Source: Penaeus vannamei
Lineage: Eukaryota; Arthropoda; Malacostraca; Decapoda; Penaeidae
DNA length: 10,000 nucleotides
Direction: 5' to 3'
NCBI RefSeq assembly: GCF_042767895.1
Contig: NC_091564.1
Coordinates: 40,189,562-40,199,561, forward strand
The notes under the pieces are model-generated. The model saw nothing but the letters and a program-made list of their open reading frames with translations. It was not told where the DNA came from and searched no databases. The position numbers and the translations under genes were made by a program. Below, one piece after another: positions 1 through 8,054 of this stretch; positions within the stretch are counted from its first letter, which is position 1, and each line of letters starts with the position of its first letter.

Positions 1-170
1 GTCTGTCAGTCTGCCGGTGTGTCTGGCCACTGCTAATATTACAAAAGAACTGTTTAATAAAGAAGGTAGCGTGACAACGTCTGGTTATTTTTCACCTGAA
101 AACCAGGCCAAAGGATAGGAACTCTGAATGGAGAGATGTGGCGCTTGTTTTGATCAAGCAGGCATAAATA
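1..170. other. Unique flank, no gene seen
   Basis: Mixed-composition sequence to the left of the first microsatellite. No reading frame with a recognisable protein, no tRNA-like B box and no repeat unit was seen. It could hold the continuation of the decayed retrotransposon found further right, but I could not recognise any reverse-transcriptase motif on the minus strand here. Confidence 0.5.
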
Positions 171-177
171 TATACAT

Positions 178-398
<221 letters not shown>

Positions 399-424
399 TG
401 AGACGATGAAACTGAAGCATATCT

Positions 425-490
425 CCTAATTTTTTCCTTTTCTTTATTTTATTTTATTTTATTTTAATTAATTTATTTTATTTCTTTTTA
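425..490. repeat. T-rich tract with (TTTTA)n core, possible boundary of the LINE
   Basis: T-rich DNA with several TTTTA units at about 445-466, followed by AT-rich and TTTCTTTTTA sequence. On the minus strand it reads as an (AAAAT)n A-rich stretch lying directly after the last recognisable LINE coding segment, whose frame stops at 468-470. It could be a former A-rich tail or a simple repeat that replaced the lost 3' part of the element. The element lacks its reverse transcriptase, so a true LINE 3' tail is not the simplest reading. Confidence 0.7.
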
Positions 491-1097
491 TTCTGTATAT
501 GAAAGGTCTCATCGTCCAGGATTGTTTCCATCTTGTACCACCAAAGAAATCATTAAGGCTATTTTGATTACCTTTCTTGTAATTGTAATACCTCTTTTTC
601 ATGTAACAGACAGTACTTAGTTTAGTACATGTTTCCTTCTTCCTAGAGGAGGTTAGTACTATATATCCTTAATTTCATCTTTATGCTTTGTGGATATTAG
701 TCCAAGCATAAATGGTCTGTCTAGCACTCTTAAGCTGGCATGATCTGTCACATTTTGGAAAAGGCAAAATTCATTTATGACAGTAATTTTGCAGTAATCG
801 GGAATCGAAACTTTTCCAGTCAATTTTGCTATTAAAATCCCGTTACACGAATTTCCTTTGCATTGGTCCTCGAAAGTTATACCACTTCTACTAGGCTCTT
901 TAACGATTCTTGAATTAGTTTTTGGTAATTTTCTTGTGACCGCAACTGGTAGATCAGGTGGCAAGTACACTGCGGTTATTATTTTTATCCTATTTGTTTT
1001 CTATCTCAAGTTCCACTACGGGGTCTTGCTTAATCTCTAACTCCTTTATTATACCTTTCTTTGTTATCCAATTCCCGGGAAAATGTTTCCTTCAGTT

Positions 1098-1150
1098 TAT
1101 TAATGCTATCAACATCAATACTGTTATTTTTGTCAAAGATAGCATTAATA
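1098..1150. repeat. Perfect 13-bp inverted repeat, 27-nt loop
   Basis: The arm at 1098-1110 (TATTAATGCTATC) is the exact reverse complement of 1138-1150. It lies within the decayed endonuclease remnant, so it may be chance or a product of local mutation. No flanking duplication marks it as a separate insertion. Confidence 0.8.
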
Positions 1151-1340
1151 TTATTGTGTTATTGACGGTACCAACAGTAATACTAAATACCAGAAAATAT
1201 TTTCGAAAATCAGAGAAAGAGATAAACAGGTAAGAGAGGTAGTTCTCATAATTGGCTCATTTGGTATCCTAGTACTTGCGTAGCAGTCAATCTATAAAAA
1301 ACAATTGCCAAATTAAACACATAGTAGGTATGCATATACG

Positions 1341-1365
1341 CACATGTCATTCCCGACGACATGTG
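1341..1365. repeat. 8-bp hairpin CACATGTC/GACATGTG
   Basis: The arms 1341-1348 and 1358-1365 are exact reverse complements with a 9-nt loop. It falls in a stretch of the LINE remnant where I could recognise no protein motif. Confidence 0.6.
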
Positions 1366-1415
1366 GTTAATATTGCTACTCCCCTCCGTTTCCATTTGCC
1401 TTGTCTTCTCTCCAA

Positions 1416-1472
1416 ATATAGTCTCTGAGTCCTAACCAAAGACTATCTACGTATATAGTCTTTGGTCCTAAC
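1416..1472. repeat. 12-bp hairpin nested in a 36-37 bp direct repeat
   Basis: The inverted arms 1435-1446 and 1455-1466 (ACCAAAGACTAT and its exact complement) flank an 8-nt loop. Overlapping this, ATATAGTCT...GTCCTAAC occurs twice, at 1416-1436 and 1453-1472. It falls in the endonuclease remnant between the LDPSIDD and REDKANG segments, where the protein seems to have extra residues, so a local templated duplication is likely. Confidence 0.75.
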
Positions 1473-1718
1473 GTTACATCGTCTATGGAGGGATCTAGTG
1501 CAGATTCCATGATATATATTACATCTGGTTTATTAATTTTATTATTTATGTTAATTTATTAATAATCGAAGATCAGCCATTTATAATTGCATAAATTATT
1601 TCTGTTTTATGCTCCGATATTTCTTTGGGTTGCAAGACAGAGATTTTGGTCTCGAGGTTTTGGTTCCGATAGTAGACTTGCTTTCCTCTGAGAACTCTCA
1701 ACCTGCAAATGAACGTTT

Positions 1719-1749
1719 TTTTGTTGTTGTTGTTTTTCTTCTTCATCAT
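1719..1749. repeat. Short (TTG)n/(TTC)n simple repeat
   Basis: T run, four TTG units, then TTCTTCATCATC. It lies inside the basic tail of the ORF1 remnant, where it reads on the minus strand as KKKNNNNKK, so it probably grew within former coding sequence. Confidence 0.75.
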
Positions 1750-2160
1750 CAAACCTTTGTTCATTTTTGTTCTTGACCCTTTGCATTTTTTCTGTCGATT
1801 TCTGTCATCTTTGGCCATATTCCCTCTAATTCAGATTTTCTTATACTTTCTTTATTACATCAGTTACCATTTGCTTATTCATAAATGCCACTTTTAAAGG
1901 GCATTTCTTTTCTTCTTCAAATAATCCCAGCCTCCCATGAGCTTTGATATTCTGTTTCGAGAAATCGTAATTTATGACATTGAGAATATTGACGTTCAAT
2001 TTCTTATTTTCGTTGTATCGTCCGATTTCACCCATAACTTTTTCGTGTCCTAATGCGAATATGTCCTTGTTTACGTCAACCAAAGGTGTGACCTAAATTA
2101 ATTTTTCTTTGCCGTCTCTGCAAGCTGTATCTCTATTTCTTCCTTTTTTAATTTGGTTTT

Positions 2161-2193
2161 GTTTTTCTTTTCTTTTCTTTTCTTTTCTTTTCA
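2161..2193. repeat. (CTTTT)n pentanucleotide microsatellite
   Basis: About six TTTTC units ending at CACTTTTTT, within a longer T-rich stretch of about 2100-2260. On the minus strand this makes the KRKEKKRKEK segment between the coiled-coil-like and RRM-like parts of the ORF1 remnant. Confidence 0.9.
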
Positions 2194-2675
2194 CTTTTTT
2201 ATTCCTTTTTTCTTTTGATGTATTTTTTCCTTTTTTTCTTTCTTTTTTAACGTTTTCCATATCATTTACGGTTTCCATTACCTTCGATACGCGGGAATAT
2301 GTCATTTGTCATCTTTTTTATTTACCTCCACTTTGATTTCAGACTCGATGCTTGACAAATTGCTTTTAATCTGCTTAACAGTTTCCTGTACTTTGATTGC
2401 TTCATCAGATTTTTCTTCTAGAGTCTTTGCTTCAATTTGACTGACGTTGCCAATCCTGGTCTCTATTTCCACCTTTTCCTTCGGTTTCTCGGTTTTCATG
2501 TCAGATTTTTCCATATTCTCTCTCTAAATAATTGTTATTCTGCGCAAAATTATTCATCCATTCCTTCTGATTTATTTTTTTCTTCACGTATTAAGAAATA
2601 TTTTGTTATTAGGTGCAATTCTAAATGTTGCTTCCGGGAACTTCCTTTTTCCGGTTTGATCTTAAGTGTTACTCA

Positions 2676-2704
2676 TAAAAAATAAATAAATAAATAAATA
2701 AACA
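2676..2704. repeat. (AAAT)n tetranucleotide microsatellite
   Basis: AAAT units run from about 2677 to 2704 and mark the right-hand edge of the region with LINE-like coding traces; beyond it the composition changes to the CpG-motif region. Confidence 0.92.
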
Positions 2705-2737
2705 AAACATGCATACCAGACTGTAGAGTATTTTTCT

Positions 2738-3011
2738 TGCGCGGGGAATATTACATTTTTTTCATGCGCGGAAAACCTCATTTTGGCTACAACTGCGCGG
2801 ACGGATCTGCGGACGGATGAAGAAACAAGTGCGCGAAAAGGTCAAAAGAACTTAATGCGCGGAAGATTGTTTAAAAAAAGAACTAAGCGTGCGCGGAAAG
2901 TTACCCGAGAGCTACATTTTCGCGGACAGAACTTAACCAAATATTTTTTGCGTCACGCACATATACCGTTGTCTCTCTGCGCGAAACGCTTACACATGCA
3001 GGATTCGCGGT
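2738..3011. repeat. Phased array of GCGCGGA/GCGCGAA boxes, about 30-bp period
   Basis: Boxes of the form (T)GCGCGG or (T)GCGCGA, with weaker TCGCGG and TGCGTC forms, begin at 2738, 2765, 2794, 2830, 2856, 2890, 2920, 2949, 2978 and 3005. Spacings are 27, 29, 36, 26, 34, 30, 29, 29 and 27 bp, mean about 29.7. Between boxes, AGAACTTAA or AGAACTAA recurs near 2847, 2879 and 2928, so this looks like an eroded tandem repeat of about 30 bp. GCGCGAAA resembles the metazoan E2F half-site, so a protein-binding array is also possible. An open plus frame of about 105 codons (2783-3103) crosses it, starting with TTG; I saw no known domain and do not call it a gene. Confidence 0.65.
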
Positions 3012-3655
<644 letters not shown>

Positions 3656-3836
3656 ATTCAAAATGAAATGTTCATTCACGGGCTTAACTTGTGGAAGCAT
3701 TCTGTAATTAATCACTTTGCATGTTGCACAGCTGCAATGTTTTGAGATCTGACATGCACGTTTTTGTGACTAAGGTCTGGACAGGTATTTAACTGATGAT
3801 AGTCAAAATTGAAAAGAATTGTGAATTCGGGAATTG
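3656..3836. other. Unique spacer, no gene seen
   Basis: Mixed-composition sequence between the TA/TATG mosaic and the ATT/ATC repeat, with a weak short palindrome TTGCACAGCTGCAA near 3724. No gene, RNA or mobile element recognised. Confidence 0.5.
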
Positions 3837-3906
3837 ATTATTATCATCAATAATATCGATATTATTATTATCATCCTTTTTATTATTTTTATTATTATTA
3901 TTATTA

Positions 3907-3937
<31 letters not shown>

Positions 3938-4073
3938 GATAATCATTACAGTGATGATAATAATCATTATTATCTCTATCATTATATTGTTATTATCATC
4001 ATCATCATCACTGTTATTATTATTATTATTGTTATTTTCATCATCGTTATTATTATCATCATAATTATTAGGT
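3837..4073. repeat. Imperfect (ATT)n/(ATC)n trinucleotide tract
   Basis: ATT, ATC and ATG triplets with pure (ATT) stretches near 3886-3937 and 4014-4030 and an ATC stretch near 3993-4011. The last 25 bases, 4048-4072, also form the outer end of the left arm of the inverted-repeat element that follows. Confidence 0.93.
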
Positions 4074-4482
4074 TAAGAAAGTTTTATTCTGGTCGGTAAC
4101 AGGTGTACATTCAAACCACATTCAGAACTACAGGGAAGTATTAAGAAAAGATTTGCAAATATAAGGCACGTATTTGTGGGCTTCCATAAGGCCTCAAATT
4201 ACACGTCTTTACTCATATTACTTATTTATGTATGAATATTTTCATTACTTTTTTCCTTGTGTAACTAAGGAGACCACACCTTTGACGGCGTCTTTTTGCC
4301 TTCGTCTAGAATCATTAATATAAATAAATGCAACGTACTGATCAAAGGAACCCCATAAATACGTGCTTTATATTTGCAAAACATTTCTTAACATTTCACT
4401 GTGCTTTTAGATGTTAACTTGTTACTGACAAGATTCTTTATTTTCTTTTTTTTCTTTCTGATAATTATAATGATAATAATAA
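4048..4482. mobile_element. MITE-like or foldback element with arms of about 138 bp
   Basis: The left arm 4048-4185 and right arm 4347-4482 are imperfect reverse complements. The best core is 4152-4175 against 4357-4380, with 23 of 24 bases paired. Further matches are GGTAACAGGT near 4095-4104 against ACTTGTTACT near 4418-4427, TTAAGAAA at 4141-4148 against TTTCTTAA near 4384-4391, and the ATT/ATC-rich outer ends 4048-4072 against 4458-4482. There is a gap of some 14 bases in the middle of one arm. The 160-bp centre (4186-4346) has no recognisable coding sequence. Size, absence of coding and long terminal inverted repeats fit a miniature inverted-repeat transposable element. No target-site duplication could be identified because the ends lie in simple repeat, so the transposon family is unknown. 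Confidence 0.72.
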
Positions 4483-4554
4483 TTGTTTATATGATTGTAT
4501 TGAATATTATAATGATAAATATTGCACGTTTGAGTTTAAATATGCGAAAGAGGA

Positions 4555-4725
4555 GGGGTATATTCAGGCCTAGGGGATATATTTGGGCCTAGGAGGTATA
4601 TTCTAGCTTTGCCCATTGTATGCCTCGGGATATAAACTGGTCTAGCCTGACGTATACCCTGGGTATAAAACAACCTAGCTTAAAATAACCCTGGGTATAG
4701 TCTGGGCTGTTCGTAGCATACCCAC
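4555..4725. repeat. Degenerate GGGTATA-box repeat with a TATACCC palindrome
   Basis: GGGTATA-like boxes occur at 4555, 4573 (GGGGATATA), 4594 (GAGGTATA variant), 4627 (CGGGATATA), 4661 and 4693, and in reverse orientation near 4653 and 4717. GGCCTAGG occurs exactly at 4567-4574 and 4586-4593, 19 bp apart. TATACCC-T-GGGTATA at 4653-4667 is a perfect 7-bp palindrome around one base. The pattern suggests an eroded tandem repeat with units of about 19 and then about 33 bp. Confidence 0.6.
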
Positions 4726-4748
4726 ATCTCCGCAAGGTCTTGGGTCTT

Positions 4749-4762
4749 AATTTTTATTATTA

Positions 4763-4797
<35 letters not shown>
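4749..4797. repeat. (ATT)n trinucleotide microsatellite
   Basis: Fifteen or so ATT triplets with one ATC interruption near 4763. Confidence 0.96.
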
Positions 4798-4799
4798 GC

Positions 4800-5640
4800 T
4801 TATTCCGTGTATTTACTCCCTTCAGTACCGTACTTTTAATCATTTATATTTTATTTTATCTAAATTTCAAGTATTTTCATGTAATATTATTTTCGAAGTT
4901 GAATTGTTTGTGCCCATTCCTCTGGCCTATCTAGATCTGTGGATGCTCGCTATTTACCATCTTACAGCCTCTTATCTCCGAGTTCCTTGGCGCTTCCGAA
5001 CACCGCTTGTACCCCTACCATACCATGGGGTTGTGGTTACCCCCTTGCCAGTACGTTATCGATAATAACATTAGTATAGTAATATCCCCAATGTCTATAA
5101 TCCATCTTTTTAATTATCATAATTCATTCATCCTTCTTGATACTTAATTATTAATATCTATACGAACAAATATGGGACATTAATACAATAATTTGTATTG
5201 TTGATTATGTAAACAGCAACTGGTAGTCGATATAACGATCTCTTTTTAATTTGTTTACTTCACAATTGACGCACAACGAAATTGCTGCCTTCTGTGTGGT
5301 AAAACAGACATATCTATCAATGACACAAACGCCCCATTGTATGTTGTCTGAAAAAAATACCCCAGCTGACAGTAGAATTAACTTCTTGAAGTATGTATTG
5401 GTAATAACTGGTAATAAGAGTTTGGGAATATAATTGTATGTCAGGATGAGGGATGGTATAGCATGTGACGTGACAGGAAATGCTAGTCTTGTGTATGTTT
5501 ATCTTTTTTTATATGAATGATATGAATTGTTTTATTATCCAGCCTCTATCTTGACTTCGGTTTCCGATAATTCAGCTTTAGAACTAATTCATGGATTTAT
5601 TGATAAGAAATGATAATGATATATAAATAATTTGGGTAAT
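4800..5640. other. Unique AT-rich region, no gene recognised
   Basis: About 840 bases without a clear repeat. The part at 4915-5060 is less AT-rich and carries an open plus frame through 4796-5065 (about 89 codons from a TTG-type start), but its translation shows no domain I recognise and there is no codon-level sign of selection visible by eye. A small 7-bp hairpin AATACAA/TTGTATT lies at 5182-5199, and TGGTAATA is repeated near 5399-5416. It could be intronic or intergenic. Confidence 0.5.
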
Positions 5641-5644
5641 TCAA

Positions 5645-6068
5645 AGAGCTTAAAGAGAGGGGGAAGTTCAAAGAAGGAAGATAGGAGGAGAGGGGGAAAG
5701 GAAGAAGGAGAAAAGGAGGTGGAGAAAGGGAGGAGAAGGGAGCTTAATAAAAAAAAAAATGGAGAAGGGGAAATGGAGAGGACTTAAAGAAGAAAAAGGA
5801 ACGGGGAAGAGAAAGGGAGAAGGGGCTCAGAGAATAAAGGGGGGATGGGAGAGAGAGAGAAGGGGGGCGGAGTTTAGGAAGGAAGTAGGAGGGGGAATAT
5901 GTATTACTTAAAGTGGGAGGAAAAGTGAATCCAAGGAAGATTTGGGAGTGAGATGGGGTTGGCAGAGCGGGAAAGGGAAAGGGGAAAGGAAGAGAGACGG
6001 AAAGAAAAAGGGAAAAAAATAGACGAAAGTTAAATAGGAGGAAATGTGAAAGAGTGAGAGAGAAGTAC
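5645..6068 (+). repeat. Purine-rich (GGA/GAA/AAG) tract of about 420 bp
   Basis: The plus strand is overwhelmingly A and G, with few pyrimidine interruptions: CTTAA-type breaks near 5649, 5743, 5783 and 5908 and a more mixed patch at 5899-5967. G-run clusters occur around 5840-5873, including two G6 runs and a GAGAGAGAGA stretch. Such polypurine-polypyrimidine DNA can form triplex (H-DNA) and, where G runs cluster, possibly quadruplexes. The open minus frame at 5744-6070, rich in S, L, P and F, is a composition artefact. Confidence 0.9.
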
Positions 6069-6104
6069 ATTTTTTTATGGATTTTTTACGGATCCTACTT
6101 CTTA

Positions 6105-6775
6105 TTACTATTGTTACTGCTAATTGTTTTTATCATAATTAATATTATAATTATATTATTATCGTCATTATCATTACTGTTATCATTATTATAATTATCA
6201 TCAGTATTATTTCCACCATTATCGTCATTATCATCATCATTATCATGTTCATCATTTCCATTACTATTACCATTATCATTAGTACAATTAACACTATCAT
6301 TAGTATTAGTATTACCATTACTGTTACAATTAATGTTACTATAATTATTATTATTATTATTATCACTGTATTACTGTTATTATTAGTAGCAGTATTTGTG
6401 TCATCATTATTATCACCATTACTACAACTAATAGAAATAGTACCAGTATCATTATTATTATCATTACTATCACTTTCATTATCATTTCCATCATTATTAT
6501 CATCTTTGTTATCATTATAATTTTATCATGTTCATTATCATCTTTATCGTTATCATTTTTTATTATCATTATCATTTTATCATTTCTATTATCATATTCA
6601 TCGTTATCATTATTACTATCATATTCATCGTTATCATTTTTATTATCATTATCACTTTATCATTTTTATTATCATCTTCATCGTTATCATCATTACTATC
6701 ATTATCATCACTACCATCGTCACCATTATCCTCCTCATCATCATCATCATTACCGTCATATTCATTAGCGTTGTA
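6105..6775. repeat. Long imperfect ATT/ATC trinucleotide mosaic
   Basis: About 670 bases of ATT, ATC, ACT and ATG triplets with pyrimidine-rich plus strand. A nearly pure ATT stretch lies at 6344-6362 and an ATC stretch near 6735-6750. Frames on both strands translate to poly-I/M/S/V peptides and are artefacts. Confidence 0.93.
6541..6700. repeat. 80-bp tandem duplication inside the trinucleotide mosaic
   Basis: The block 6541-6620 is followed by a second copy at 6621-6700. From 6561 against 6641 the 60-base stretches align without gaps and differ at only four positions. The 80-bp period exceeds the triplet unit, so it is a segmental duplication and not plain slippage. Confidence 0.85.
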
Positions 6776-6779
6776 TACC

Positions 6780-7082
6780 ATCATCATTAAACTCGATTCT
6801 CGTTCTTATTGTTCCAGGAAGGAAGAGGAAAATACGAAATCCATTAACGTTTTTAAGTGAAAAGTGTCTCTTGCTATGATTCTTGTTTCGTTAATGCTAC
6901 TCTTGCCATTAGCAGTTTTATGAGGAATAGGAGCTGTTGTTGTATGAGTTGTATATTGCTATAAATGATAATGCTCCTGTGACTGTTATTCTCATTATGA
7001 ACGTTGTTATTGTTCTTATGGACGTTTTCATTAATTGTCGGGAATATCATTGTGATAATGATTCGTATTGTGTTTTGCAATT
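6780..7082. other. Unique spacer grading into the minisatellite
   Basis: The first part (6787-6900) is ordinary mixed sequence. From about 6900 onward it contains weak echoes of the following array (CTGTTATTCTCATTATG, TTTTCATTAATTGTCGG, CATTATTGCAAACA), as if early array units had eroded. No gene recognised. Confidence 0.55.
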
Positions 7083-7544
7083 CTCATTATCAGTGTCATT
7101 ATTGCAAACATTTTATTTGGTTTCTCTGTCGTTCCCTGTCTTTCTTCATTATCATTATCGTCATCTCTGTTATTATTGCAAACATTTTTTCATTTTATTT
7201 CTTTGTCTTTCCGTCGGCACTATTTTCATTGTAAAGATCTTTCCATTTTATTTCTCTGTCTTTCCCTGTCTTGCTTCATTATCATTATCGTCGGCTCTGT
7301 TATTATTGCAAATATAATTTCGTTTTATTTCTCTGTCTTTTCCTTTCATTATCATCATTATCGTCGGCACTTTTATCATTGCAAACATTATTTCATTTTA
7401 TTTCTCTGTCTTTCCCTGGCTTCATTATCATCATAATCGTCGGCACTTTTATTATTGTAAACATCATTGCATTTTATTTCTCTTTCTTTCCCTTTTTTCA
7501 TTATCATTATCGTCGGCTCTGTTATTATTGCAAATATAATTTCG

Positions 7545-8054
7545 TTTTATATCTCTGTCTTTCCCTGTCTTTCTTCATTATTATTATCGTCGTCTCTGTC
7601 ATTATCGTAAACATCACTTCGTTTTATTTCTCTGTCTTTCCCTGTCTTTCTTCATTATCATCATTATGGTCGTCTCTATTATCATTGTAAACATCAGTGC
7701 ATTTTATTTTTCTTTCTTTCCCTTGCTTCATTATCATCATTATCGTCGGCATTATTATTATTGCAAACATCATTTCATTTTATTTCCAAACATTTCATTT
7801 TATCATTATCGTCGTCTCTGTTATCACTGCAAACATTTCATTTCACTTTATTTCTCTGTCTTTCCCTTTCTTCATCATCATCATTATCGTCGGCTCTGTT
7901 TTTATCGTAAACATCAATTCATTTTATTTCTCTTTCTTTCCCTGTCTTTATTATCATCATTATCGTCGTCTCTGTTATCACTGCAAATATTTCCTGTCTT
8001 TCTTCATTATCGTCATTATCGTCGGCACTTTTATTATCGTAAACATCATTTCAT
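7545..8054. repeat. Older diverged higher-order block of the minisatellite
   Basis: The monomer order here (ATATAATTTCG variant at 7545, long, long, TTTCCAAAC variant at 7778, short, long, truncated short, long) follows the order of the two blocks further right, with a monomer missing and another truncated. The 91 bases at 7711-7801 match 8780-8870 with a single difference. Confidence 0.65.

Larger units (their letters stand above)
468..1600 (-). pseudogene. LINE ORF2 remnant: AP-type endonuclease and start of linker
   Basis: The endonuclease of LINE ORF2 nicks target DNA to prime reverse transcription. Segments seen in order on the minus strand: NG.SSIINKLT at 1549-1599; KPDVIYIMES at 1502-1531, whose glutamate (1505-1507) sits where the metal-binding Glu is expected; REDKANGNGG at 1382-1411; a 42-residue segment at 1030-1158 (SINKLKETFSRELDNKERYN) whose family counterpart I cannot place; VVELEIENK at 990-1019; YLPPDLP near 950-967 (the YRPP block); RDFN at 831-842 followed by IDW, the degraded GDFN motif; FCLFQNVTDHASL and LDRPFMLG at 698-770; PPLG then RRKH at about 629-652 in place of SDH; and YNYKKGN at 567-587 in the linker. 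Frame changes occur near 1550, 1370, 1045, 990, 840, 775 and 660. The SDH aspartate and the Gly of GDFN are lost, so it is inactive. No reverse-transcriptase motif follows. Confidence 0.78.
468..2600 (-). mobile_element. Decayed LINE (non-LTR retrotransposon), ORF1 plus endonuclease, no reverse transcriptase
   Basis: Read on the minus strand, consecutive short open segments give, in the order expected for a LINE, an ORF1-like protein (coiled-coil-like part, RRM-like RLG...CPLKV core, basic KDDR.RQKK tail), then an AP-type endonuclease (NG.SSIINKLT, KPDVIYI.ES, REDKANGNGG, YLPPD, RDFN, FCLFQNVT...LDRP, PPLG..KH), then the NYKKGN linker that precedes reverse transcriptase in many invertebrate elements. 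The protein crosses all three minus frames with several internal stops, so it is non-functional. Right limit near 2600 is set by an (AAAT)n tract at 2676; left limit by the (AAAAT)n-like tract at 470. Retaining the 5' half and lacking the 3' half is the reverse of normal LINE truncation. Clade (CR1/L2/jockey-like) cannot be fixed by eye. The match is from memory of family motifs, not a search. Confidence 0.8.
1600..2600 (-). pseudogene. LINE ORF1 remnant: coiled-coil-like, K-rich stretch, RRM-like domain
   Basis: In invertebrate LINEs ORF1 encodes an RNA-binding chaperone that packages the element's transcript. Seen here, from its N-terminal side: a short open segment at about 2501-2590 with KEWMNNFAQ; a heptad-like E/K/I/V-rich segment at 2305-2514 (coiled-coil-like, though the T-rich plus strand biases composition that way); a lysine-rich low-complexity stretch at 2093-2305 built partly on a CTTTT microsatellite; the best-preserved block at 1841-2083, containing HGRLG followed by CPLKVAF and VTDVIKK, as in the RRM-like domain of LINE ORF1 proteins; then, after a frame change near 1845, MAKDDRNRQKK and TFICRLRVLRGKQVYYRN at about 1690-1818, matching the basic C-terminal part. 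At least three frame changes and several stops make it a pseudogene. The start cannot be defined. It abuts the endonuclease remnant with little or no spacer. Confidence 0.68.

Noticed and set aside
401..515. GACGATGA at 401-408 and its complement TCATCGTC at 508-515 flanking the T-rich tract, as terminal inverted repeats of a small element.
   Set aside because: Only 8 bp match, neighbours do not align, and TCATCGTC-like strings are common in this AT/ATC-rich window.
659..970. Minus-strand 103-codon frame first considered as the C-terminal half of a retroviral-type aspartic protease, because of GKVSIP and RPFMLGL.
   Set aside because: No DTG active-site motif in a suitable place, and the surrounding segments (KPDVIYI, YLPPD, RDFN, LFQNV...LD, PPLG, NYKKGN) fit a LINE endonuclease far better and in the right order.
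4796..5065. Plus-strand 89-codon frame in the least AT-rich part of the unique region, as a possible exon.
   Set aside because: No domain recognised, no clear splice-site pair framing it, and no repeat or family similarity; listed only as unique sequence.
5744..6070. Minus-strand 108-codon frame with S/L/P/F-rich peptide.
   Set aside because: It is the complement of the polypurine tract; composition alone makes it open.
6151..6860. Frames giving poly-I/M/S/V or D/N-rich peptides on both strands.
   Set aside because: Translation of ATT/ATC/ATG triplet repeats; both strands are open for the same trivial reason.
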